Part shown: piece by piece, positions 32,656 to 41,236 of the stretch
How the letters are laid out: the number at the start of each line of letters is the position of its first letter
Position numbering within the stretch: position 1 is the first letter of the stretch
Origin: Ochromonas danica
Lineage: Eukaryota > Sar > Chrysophyceae > Chromulinales > Chromulinaceae
Assembly: GCA_015146655.1 (NCBI GenBank)
Contig: VKHL01000006.1
Location: 62,001-126,000 of the forward strand
Length of the DNA stretch: 64,000 nucleotides
Direction of reading: 5' to 3'
The notes under the pieces: generated by a model
Told to the model about the DNA's origin: nothing
Database searches by the model: none
What the model saw: only the letters and a program-made list of their open reading frames with translations
Translations under genes and position numbers: made by a program

Positions 32656-33703
32656 TTATTTGCTTCCTTCGACTGCTGAATAGGCAGCAGCATCGAGGTC
32701 TTGGTCAGCATGGCTGAGGATCTCAGCGTCCTTCTCATCGGAAGATGCCTTAGCAGCCGCAGCCGCGGCTTCAGCTGCCGCATGAATCTCCTCCGTGGAG
32801 GCAAACATGTTCGCATGGTCAGCTTCATAGCCTCGCTTGCTGGCCAATGCAAGCTCCTCCTCAGTATAGAAGTCGTTGTAGTCGGCAGAATTATATACAT
32901 AAGTGCTGCTACCACCCTAGAAATGATGAAGAAGGCATGAGCTTAGTCTTGACAAGTTATGGAGATCACGAGGTAGTCTGACTTACCATCGAAGGAGGAA
33001 TATGCTCATCATCAATGAACTGCTGCACTCCAGAGAGAGCAAGCATGGGCTGGACCTTGTCTCTTGTCACAGGATCCAAAAACCATTTGCCCACATTCCA
33101 GAGTGTGTAGAAGAGCAGGTCAGAAGGGTAGATAATACATCTCTGAAGACGCTCTGGGTATAGATCTTGGAATCTGGTAGAGCAGTGCTTCATCAACTCC
33201 AAGTCAGAGTTGTCTCTGGAGAAGTTGGTGCGATCGATGAGGATGGTGTACTTGGTCATGGTTTCGGGCAGCTGACGAATGATGTACTCGGTCCACCACA
33301 AGAGCAAACGACCTGCTTCATTGATATCGCGTTCCTTGGCGATATTCAGTCTTGTCACCCAGATGAGCAAAGGTCTTCCTTCTTTGTCCACACCTCGGCT
33401 ATAGAGCTTGCCAATAGGGAACTCCTTGGGAATGGTGGACTTGAGGATGGGGAAGTAGAGAGACTTCCAAGCAATACCTGACTTGAGCAAGGCAGAGGCC
33501 TTTTCAACGTCATTATTTCTAGCAATAAGATAGCGTGCGAGAGTGACATCAGGGATAGCAGGGAAAATATCGCGCATCTGTTGTAAATGCTTCAGGGAGT
33601 ACTTGTGTGGATCGACATCTTTGGAGGGAATCTCTGCGGGGACGATATCTCCATTATTCTTTGACTTCTTTTCACTTCCAGACATCCATCCAAACAAACT
33701 CAT
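32656..33703 (-). CDS. Sec14-like CRAL-TRIO lipid-transfer protein
   Basis: Exons 33703-32987 and 32916-32656 (70-bp intron, phase 0) encode 325 residues. An N-terminal CRAL-TRIO-N helix region (LARYLIARNNDVEKASALL) leads into the CRAL-TRIO lipid pocket: RPLLIWVTRLNI, KYTILIDRTNF, YPERLQRCIIYPSDLLFYTLWN and the closing EHIPPSM, spliced to GG exactly as in Sec14 relatives. The protein then has an Ala/Glu-rich tail (EEIHAAAEAAAAAAKASS). It should bind and exchange phospholipids, probably phosphatidylinositol or phosphatidylcholine, between membranes. ATG 33703 is the first in frame. Confidence 0.9.
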
Positions 33704-34403
33704 CTTCACAAGTCAATAGTATGAAAGGCAGTGGGGGGTGAGTGTAATTAGAGCTTAGTAAGCTAGGAGAATGATGAAGACAAGATCCAGGCAGCAGTTC
33801 AGCGAGAGGACTGGCCAGCAGAAGATCGGAGGTGGCCGTCGGAATTCTCCCAGTGAATTCCATGGAACCAACCTGGAACAGCAAGAGACTTGAGGCCTAG
33901 GCAGATTGAGTTTATCAACAATCTTAGGCCTTTATGCTCTTAATAGTCTGAGAGACTCGTCAATGGATCTGTTACATAATAAAAATTGCTTAATGCGATG
34001 CAAAAAGGTAAAGAGCAACCGTAAGAAATGAGTTTACACTACAACATTTCACACATCACCTGAAACACACAGAATTGGGAACTACTATAGTATAAGATAA
34101 GGAGTGAACAACTGCAGGAATTGCAGAGGTGAGCATCGCTCAGCCCTGACCCGTTCAGGCACACAAAGAACCACTACCTCAACAGTCAGACAGTGAACAG
34201 ACAGTATCTGCTAAAAGAATGAGAGGAAAACGATGCAGACTATATAAACTAAACACGCAAAGAAAACAAAAAAATGTAGAAACACACCAAGAATTAATCG
34301 ACCAAGCGAAGATGAATTGTAGTAGCAGAGAGACACATAAACAAACAAATGGTCTAAGAACAAACACAACGCACAAAGCTGTGAAATTAGCCGCCGATAG
34401 GCT
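33704..34403. other. Gene-free interval
   Basis: 700 bp upstream of the Sec14-like gene and downstream of the Ser-rich gene. It holds a short inverted repeat (aggccta ... taggcct, about 33895-33930) and A-rich sequence; no gene is supported. Confidence 0.55.
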
Positions 34404-35323
34404 CTACTTGGTAGAAGATACGCGCAAACTTTCTTCTCTTTGCTTATTAAGGACAAGTCGAGCGGTACGCGCACGTGAACGCTCCCTTTGTCGTTGTTCG
34501 GAAAGCTCTTTCGCCTCTTTGGCTTGGCGCGCCAACATTGCCTGCGCTGTGGTGGAGAGACGATCGCCCAGCGACGAGTGTGCATGCTCGTAGAAGGTGT
34601 TCGAAGAGAAGTAATTGATTTCAAAGAGTTGTCGCATGGAGTCGAATTTAGCGGAATCAGAGGCGGTGGAGGAGACCAATTTGCTGTTGAGGTCTCGACG
34701 CTGAGTCACAGTTTTGAGGTTATTATAGGCATGCAATAGATGCTCCTGTTTATTGTCTCTCTCCACAGCAGATGGATTGACAAGGATAAGAGAGACCAGG
34801 TCCTCTATCAAAGTGCGCAGGCGGTCGGGATCGTGCGCCTGGATTTGATTGAAATACTCCGCCATGGTTCCATCCTCAGCACGTGGAGAATCACATCCAC
34901 TAGAGGCACCGACTACATGCATGGCATCTTCAAGCTCACGGATATAGTCGTCTTTATCGACATTGTGTATTTGGCGCAGCAGACGGGCCATGTACTTGAG
35001 GAAGTCAGCCAAATCCTTCTTGCGCTTGGAGAAAGGATCAAGTCGCCCCGTGGAGGCGGTGGAAGTAGCCATTAATATGGACCCATTTCTTGGAGAGGAA
35101 TAGCGGGAGGAGGAAGGAGAGGAGGGCGCGGAAGAATTCGGCGTGGAAGGACGCATGCCAGGCGAGCTCTTGGGTGAGGAAGCATTGGAAGATGTTTGAG
35201 AAGGAGAAGAAAACATAAAACTTCCCCGATTCACTCCATCATTACTCCTACGTGAGACAGGTGAGGAGACATTGACACTACTTGGACGGGTTATCATCCC
35301 ACTGGTATTGATCTGCTTCTCCA

Positions 35324-35324
<1 letters not shown>
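34404..35324 (-). CDS. Ser-rich protein with a conserved helical domain, unknown function
   Basis: 306 residues, one exon, not recognised. Residues 1-95 are Ser/Pro/Asn-rich and disordered. Residues about 95-190 are helical (LADFLKYMARLLRQIHNVDK, DDYIRELEDAMHV, AEDGTMAEYFNQI) and match the divergent neighbour at 35562 in pattern. The C-terminus is a long basic coiled coil (KEAKELSEQRQRERSRAR) after SMRQLFEINYF, a motif shared with the EF-hand protein at 19598. A cytoskeletal or ciliary role is imaginable but unproven. Confidence 0.65.

Positions 35325-35360
<36 letters not shown>
35325..35360. repeat. (GTT)12 microsatellite in a 5' UTR
   Basis: Twelve GTT units, directly upstream of the ATG of the 34404-35324 gene (read as AAC on that strand). 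It would encode polyglutamine in another frame, but that frame has no gene support. Confidence 0.9.
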
Positions 35361-35361
<1 letters not shown>

Positions 35362-35561
35362 CAATCTGAACTGATGCTGTTGAGATGTGTTGCAGTGCAG
35401 GAAGGACTGGGGTGAAAGTCTGAAATATGGACTTATAACTCGCTTCCCCACCTGTCGCGCAGTTCCGTTTTGGGCGTTGGCGTGGTGGAATGAGAAGAAG
35501 AAGGAAATCACCAGTTGAATCAGAGAGAAAGAGACTGAGAGTCTAAGAAATTCTTTATTAA

Positions 35562-36215
35562 ATGTCAACTGTTTCCTTCCGTGGAGCATCAACTTCTAAT
35601 AGTGCTGCAGGGAAAAAGAGAGAGCTGCTGTTATTTCTGCATCATCTCGCTTTTCTCTTGCGACGCCTTCCTGCAGCACAACATGATGAATATATTCTGG
35701 AACTCAAAGAGGCTGTGAACAAGCAGCGAGCGTCTTCTGTTTCTGCCCGAGTTAGTGCAGAGGACGAAGCACTGGCAGAGGAGCTGCACAACCAAAACCT
35801 CGCCTACTTGCGTGGCATGCTGGACGAGATTGCAGGCAGAGCGCTCAAGACACCCAATGCGTTAGACCGAGAGATCAAATGTGACCGCCTCGTCACTGGT
35901 TATTGTCACTTACGAGAGGGCTGTGAGCGCTTGTTCGCGCAGGCTAGCCAGCGGTCCTCTGAGCACAAACGAGAGGAAATGGTCAACCTGCTGCTTAGCA
36001 ACGACCTGCTGGCCGTCCCATCGATGTCAGAAAAGCTCACTACTAATCATGCCGCCTCTGTTACGCTTATCGTCCCTGATACTACTCCTAATCCAACTCC
36101 AGCTGCTCCTCTTCCCAGCGATGCGAAGCCTATTCGAAGCATTCTGAAGAGAACGCCCAGCGAGACCTTCTCGCGCCATTCGATGCGCAACAACCGTCTT
36201 TTCTTTTCTACGTAA
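35562..36215 (+). CDS. Helical protein of unknown function, paralogue of the divergent neighbour
   Basis: 217 residues, one exon. LLLFLHHLAFLLRRLP then HDEYILELKEAVNK parallels LADFLKYMARLLRQI and DDYIRELEDAMHV in the protein encoded in the opposite direction at 34404-35324. Both continue with an acidic AED..(M/L)AE segment, then a helix containing L..(I/L)...(L)...P.A..R(D/E), and Y..L. The C-terminus is Pro/Thr-rich with a basic end (SILKRTPSETFSRHS). The two genes are head-to-head, 237 bp apart, so they look like an inverted duplication that diverged. Function unknown. Confidence 0.65.
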   Translation: MSTVSFRGASTSNSAAGKKRELLLFLHHLAFLLRRLPAAQHDEYILELKEAVNKQRASSVSARVSAEDEALAEELHNQNLAYLRGMLDEIAGRALKTPNALDREIKCDRLVTGYCHLREGCERLFAQASQRSSEHKREEMVNLLLSNDLLAVPSMSEKLTTNHAASVTLIVPDTTPNPTPAAPLPSDAKPIRSILKRTPSETFSRHSMRNNRLFFST

Positions 36216-37006
36216 TAGGAAGATGGTGTTGTATCTCTGTCCAGTTTTGGTGACTGTCTTGTCTATGAGGTGGCGGTGAGGGTGCTAGTTGGAGGATGTC
36301 TTCTGCTCTGCTTTGTGTCTGTCCTAACCTGTTTTGTTTCTCGATTTCTCATTATTACTGTCTTGACACTTGCGCTCTCCTCTGCAGTTCTTCTTCACCT
36401 TCTTCTTACCTCAGCTGTCTGTCACTGTCTCTTTCCTTCTTGATCTGTAGTTCCATTGAAATATTGTGTTGCTCATTGTCGCATGCACAGCCTTTGTTGC
36501 TATTGTCAAATCCTATTACCCTGTCCTAGCCGAATGTATATCTTCGCCTGATACTCCTTCACAGTTCTTTCGAGTTAGGTCGATGATGTTCTTTATGTTA
36601 TCCTTTAGTTCTTGTAGATCAGTTGTAGATCCTCTGTTCACTCGACTTTATATTTAGCATCGAGTACATTGTAATTGTGAGAAAGCTCTCCCTATTAAAC
36701 TCTCCAAAAGACTTTAAAAGTCTTGATTCGTTCATTACACCACTAAAAGGAAGGACGAGCTAGACCGAACTAATAATCTCGGTGGTAGACTACGATTGAC
36801 GGTCATAATCAAAACAAACAATGCAAATACATTCGTAGACTAGAGGGGTCTCTTTTGGTCGAGAGCGTATCACCCAAAAGTTCCAACTATCCACAACATC
36901 ATTTGCACATCTACATATCAAACAACACAAAATACAAAAAACATATGATACATTTGATAACTCTTGGAAAAACGAAGAACAGCCGAGCCAATAAATCATG
37001 AGCAGT
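36216..37006. other. Gene-free, pyrimidine-rich convergent region
   Basis: 790 bp between converging 3' ends. 36290-36480 is a pyrimidine-rich tract of the plus strand. No gene or RNA could be supported. Confidence 0.55.
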
Positions 37007-37929
37007 CTAATTGTAAGTATCAAAGAGATACTGAGACTTGGAGTGCACAGACCGTGCGACACTTTTCGCGCTTTGAGTGGGTTCAGCAATCCGAATGCGT
37101 TCACTGACAAGAGAATCGTTATCGTCTTCCTCGTCCATTGATCCAGCAGGAGCGCTTCCTTCTGCTGCTTGAACTGCTTCTTCTGCTTGTTGAGAGTAGT
37201 TAGAAGTGGTGAAAATGAAGCTGGATCTGGAATTGTCTCGGCATCTGCTATGCTCCGAGCCTCCTTTCAACTCCAAAGCGATGGCAACTGGAACGATTGT
37301 TGTAAGCATACGAGAGTAGACTTTGACCCAAATCCAATGAACTGACTGCTGATAGGTTTCTAAGCCTAGTACATGTCGAAGACACCAAAAGAGGATCTCT
37401 CCCACCACTCCATCTAGACAATGATGACGACAACAAAAATCAGCAAAACAGCTATTTCACTCAAGCCACACAGAAAACAGAAGAACTCACATTCCACAGC
37501 TTTGACACCGCGTTCATAATGAATCTCTGCGAGCTTGACAAGGTTTCTGTCGAACTTGGCGGGATCGTCTAACTCGGACAAGGCCAATGAGATCATCTTC
37601 ACCAAGAACTTCCCCTGAGAACGCATTCCTCCTTTGAAAAGCTGGCGGGACATGGGGTGGATATCGAAGAGACGAGTATAGAAGGAGTCATAAAAGAAAG
37701 TGACTGAGGAATTGTAGTGGAAGTCTGGCAGACCCTTTAGGCGCAAATACTCTGGCGCTTGATTGTCCAAGACCAGGTTCCATATTTTGAAGGCTAAGCC
37801 TCGCTCCTCGCGCGTGATGGGGTCAGGATTGTAATAGACGGGCATCATGAGCTTAACGATGTCCTTCTCTGACTTCTGCAATTCATGGGATGCTTGCTTG
37901 GTTTTGTTGACAGAGACGGAAGAACCCAT
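37007..37929 (-). CDS. Globin-like protein C (Gly-2 start, long C-terminal tail)
   Basis: Exons 37929-37491 and 37413-37007 (77-bp intron, phase 1) encode 281 residues. The splice joins GVKAVE to YGVVGEILFWCL, giving the globin G-helix entry. Other globin marks: FYDSFYTRLFDIHPMSRQLF (B-C region), MRSQGKFLVKMI with Gln at the distal E7 place, and LAEIHYERGV with the proximal His. The N-terminus is MGSSVSV, a strong N-myristoylation signal (Gly-2, Ser-6). After the globin fold comes an acidic, disordered tail of about 80 residues (EEDDNDSL). This is the third Gly-2 globin in 12 kb. Heme binding is likely; function unknown. Confidence 0.8.
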
Positions 37930-38107
37930 TGCTGGAATAAGAATATAAATGATATTCTCCAAAGGAATTACAGTGCCAGTCCAATGCCAATATCAATACC
38001 GAATTCTTTCCGAGTAGTAGCTACTAGATCTAACAGTTGTAGTTGACTGTTAGTCTACACGGTGACTTTCAACAAAACCTTCTGCTATGGAGTGACTGCT
38101 GTTGCTG

Positions 38108-38275
38108 GCGTTGCCTCTCTCTCTCTCTCTGTGCGGTGTGCGTGTTGTCAGCGGTGGTGCACATACAGCAGCACAGCGCACAGCACAACGCACAGAGCAC
38201 ACACCACACACTACACAGCATGCCATACAGCAGCACACCACACAGCAGACCATACAGCAGACTACACAGCACAAA
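38108..38275. repeat. Low-complexity CT and CACAGC-type repeat
   Basis: A CT run at about 38114-38130 is followed at about 38158-38272 by imperfect repeats of cacagc / cagcacac / actacacagc. The repeats run past the first in-frame ATG of the VWA gene, so the N-terminus of that protein may be repeat-coded or the true start may lie downstream. Confidence 0.8.
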
Positions 38276-39581
38276 ACGGAACTCAAAACGAAATTTTGAT
38301 AGGCAGTCAAAACTGGGTATTTGGGGCTCTGGAGGCAGCAGTTTGGGAGGTGACAGTCTATTTTATATCCCAGCCACGTCCAACAAGTTCATGCAGTCTC
38401 AAGACTATTATACTTGTGTTCCTGTGGCACAAGTGGTCTCTGCGGAGGCAGCTGGTAGTGCTAATGTGACTGCTGCCGCTGTCTCATCATCTCCTCTTCC
38501 TATCTCTGGGCCATTGAGGTCAGGGCTGCTGAATGAAGAGGGAGCGAGAGGATTCTTGAACGAATTCCACTGGCCCAAGACCCTTCAAGATGCATTTCTG
38601 CAGGATCTACAGAAAGTACCCCTTCGCTTCTTTCTCTGCGATGACTCCGGATCCATGCAGGTGAACGACGGCAAGCGCATCGTCGACGTGAAGGGTCAGC
38701 GCAAGTTTATCCCGTGCTCAAGATGGGCTGAACTCACCTCTGCTTTACGCTTCCATGTCGGTCTCGCTCATCATGGACTTATTCCCACTGAGTTCCGCCT
38801 GCTCAATGGCTCTCCTCCCTTGAGAGTGGGCTTTGAGGCTGAAGAAAGTCTGCAGAATGTGGAGCGACTCACTGAATTGTTCGAAGACTCTCCCTCTGGA
38901 GGCACTCCTTTGTGTTCTCATATACGAGACATTGTAGCCACTATCACTTCCGTGGCTCCACAGATGCGAGCGAATGGGCAGAAGGCTTGTATTATCATCG
39001 CGACGGACGGAGAATCGAGTGACGGAGATGTGGCCCAGGCACTGAGACCTTTGAAAGACCTTCCAGCCTGGGTCGTCTTAAGACTGTGCACAGATGAAGA
39101 AAAAGTCGTGGACTACTGGAATAACATTGACAATGTGCTGGAACTCAATTTGGACGTCATCGACGATCTGTTCAGTGAAAGTGTCGAAGTGTTCAAAGTG
39201 AACCCTTGGCTGACTTATTGCGAGCCTTTACATCGCATGAGAGAGTTTGGTGTCTCACTCAAGGAGATTGATTTACTTGATGAGACCCTCCTCCCATGTG
39301 AGCAGATGAAGAAAGTCTGCAGACTTGTGTAAGTTCTGACTATTCTTTAGTTCTGATGCACTTTGCTCATACCCTGCTTGATTGACTTTAATAGTTTGGG
39401 CAAACAAGTGGACTCACTTCCTTTACCAGAGGTGGACATGCGGGGCTTCTGCAGCGGTATCGAGAGTTTGGTTGCAAGCACTCCAACCATTTGGAGTCCA
39501 GTCCGTTCCTCGCTGAGGCACTTGGTGGATGTCGATCGACTAAGACGATGCTATGGCGGAGGAGGCTGTGTGGTTATGTGA
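38220..39581 (+). CDS. VWA-domain protein with intact MIDAS site
   Basis: Exons 38220-39328 and 39395-39581 (66-bp intron, phase 2) encode 431 residues. The VWA domain shows the full metal-ion-dependent adhesion set: FLCDDSGSMQ, SPSGGTPLC, and IIATDGESSDGD. The protein ends CYGGGGCVVM. Intracellular VWA proteins of this type often scaffold ubiquitin or signalling complexes; no specific family is recognised. The start is unsure: the first in-frame ATG (38220) lies in a repeat-rich stretch and the next (38391) would give 374 residues starting MQSQDYY. The MIDAS domain is unaffected. Confidence 0.75.
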
Positions 39582-39700
39582 ATCGTGCGACAGGAAGTCT
39601 ACGAAGTTTAATTTGCTATTACTATTCATTTTATCGATCATGTCTCCCCTAGTCTCGTCTAATAGACCATGCCATGTAATTTGCATGTTTGATCTTTAAT

Positions 39701-40110
39701 ATGGGGTTTATAACAAGTAGTTACTAGTTATAACTAGCTTTCTATGAGTTTTCATCGTCTAGAACAGCAAGCAAGAGAGAAAGGCATGGTGTTGGAGTCT
39801 ATCTCTTGGAAGGTATGAAATGCCTCAATATTCTGGGTATTTTATGGTCTGGACGAGGTCAGTCAAGCAAGGCAGTGGTCTATCTGCTGGCTGCCAAGAA
39901 TTACTACCTCTGCCATCATCAGAGCCAAGCAGCAGCAGCAGCAGCACAGCAGGGCAATGCGCAGATTGAAGACACGTACACTCATACTCTCTTCTATCTT
40001 GCTCAAGCATATGGTCACTTGCAAGACTCCAGTCAACCAGTCACTTTCTATTTGATAGAATGTCTCAAGAGAGATCAGTACATCTGCCAAATAGCTTATC
40101 GTTTGTGTGA
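39701..40110 (+). pseudogene. Mosaic fragment of the KIFBP gene
   Basis: The segment joins four pieces of the KIFBP locus in order: its 5' flank (about 41098-41157), a short coding piece (about 41266-41290), 41731-41966, and the 3' exon piece about 43244-43310. All pieces between are absent. The third piece (39799-40034) is base-identical to the parent over 236 bp, while the flank and last piece show differences. It lacks most of the domain and is not a working gene. It lies 1.1 kb upstream of the intact gene, in the same orientation. Confidence 0.88.
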
Positions 40111-40236
40111 AGAGCTTCATACACTGTTCTTGAAGTGCTGATCATAGTCAATTGTCAGTGAAACAACTGAGCAAATCAAGATTATTACTCTTTGAAACCC
40201 CAACGTAGCTAGATGAGTGTCCTCAATCAAGCGATC

Positions 40237-40482
40237 TCAGTCGTCATCATCCGCATCATCACCCTCTTCTAATTGCCCTATATTTCCGCCATCGTAGGTC
40301 CGAGACTTCAACACCGAAATCGCTAATGCTTCTGGAGTGGGTGGTCTCGCAAAGAATGACGTCACTGGTGGTCGATCGTAAAGTGACGTCTCAATAAACC
40401 AAATCGCTGCACGAAAGCTTGAACTTTGATAAACCTTGAGATCAAACTTCAGAGGAGTATCAGAGACCTTATCGATGTATGT
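40237..40482 (-). pseudogene. Coding remnant truncated at a telomeric repeat
   Basis: An open frame of 81 codons reads like the true C-terminus of a protein: TPLKFDLKVYQSSSFRAAIW, then FIETSLYDRPPVTSFFARPP and an acidic end EEGDDADDDD before TGA. There is no ATG, and the frame runs upstream straight into the telomere-like array at 40482. Family not recognised. It looks like the 3' end of a gene whose 5' part was lost when the telomeric sequence was joined; that history is inferred. The function and even past expression are uncertain. Confidence 0.45.
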
Positions 40483-40564
40483 TTAGGGTTAACCCTAGCC
40501 CTAACCCTAACCCTAACCCTAACTAACCCTACCCTAACCCTAACCCTAACCCTAACCCTAACCA
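40482..40564. repeat. Interstitial telomeric array in head-to-head arrangement
   Basis: One TTTAGGG unit (40482-40488) is followed directly by TTAACCCTAG and then about a dozen CCCTAA units, some altered, up to 40564. A single G-strand unit facing an array of C-strand units is the layout of two chromosome ends joined head to head. It also shows that the organism probably uses TTAGGG telomeres. The alternative is insertion of telomeric repeats at a break. Confidence 0.9.
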
Positions 40565-40613
40565 TAATGGGTTTCAGTCAAGTTGGTCACGAGAACTGCA
40601 GGATCGATGAAGA

Positions 40614-40736
40614 GAATACCAGGCAATTTCAAAGATGAAGCAGAGTGACTGATCGATGGTCTTTAGAATCTTCCCATCTTCTCTCTGTGACCATCGATCA
40701 GTCACTCTGCTTCATCTTTGAAATTGCCTGGTATTC
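40614..40736. repeat. 48-bp perfect inverted repeat with 27-nt spacer
   Basis: 40614-40661 and 40689-40736 are exact reverse complements over 48 bp, separated by 27 nt. The transcript or single strand would form a long perfect hairpin. It lies 50 bp from the telomeric array. On either side of the two arms the sequences differ, so the arms are not part of a longer palindrome. The right arm runs into an open frame, 40718-40945, with no ATG and a ubiquitin-like flavour (PLKIKFRISGRTDIVVVDHE) that I do not call as a gene. Confidence 0.92.
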
Positions 40737-41236
40737 CTCTAAAAATCAAATTTCGCATCTCTGGGAGAACAGACATTGTAGTCGTTGATCATGAGGTCAC
40801 GACACTCAATCGATTGTTTATCCGTTACTGCATTGAGAAGAACGGGCATTGCGAATTGAATTCCCATTATTTTCTATACACTCTGTACATCATCTTGTCT
40901 GCCTTGGAACATAATGGGTTGCCATCTGAATTCTTAAATCATTGATTCTATCTTCACTGCTCTTGCTTGGGAATTCATAACGAGAAGCCAGTAAAGCTTT
41001 AATAACATTTAACATTAATCTCGGCTGCGACCTGACCAACTTGATTCATTTCGATGTTTTGTCTCAAAAGGGAAAGGAAAACCATCTCTCTTATAGAATG
41101 TGGGGTTTGTAACAAGAAGTCACTAGTTATAACTAGCTTTCTATGAGTTTTCATGGTGTAGGTAAAGTGTTGTTCTGGGCTAGAGTGGAGGAAGTTAGTT
41201 GATAGAACAAGTTCCAAACAAGTTCCAGAAAAGACA

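Noticed and set aside
35278-35592. Polyglutamine-coding minus-strand frame over the GTT repeat
   Set aside because: It is caused by the microsatellite; it overlaps the 5' region of the Ser-rich gene and the start of the divergent gene, and has no conserved part.
38050-38310. Cys/Val-rich frames opposite the CACAGC repeat
   Set aside because: Low-complexity repeat translation only.
40718-40945. 75-codon plus-strand frame with a ubiquitin/SUMO-like flavour next to the hairpin
   Set aside because: It has no ATG, begins inside the inverted-repeat arm and lacks the family's C-terminal Gly-Gly; possibly a remnant, not a gene.
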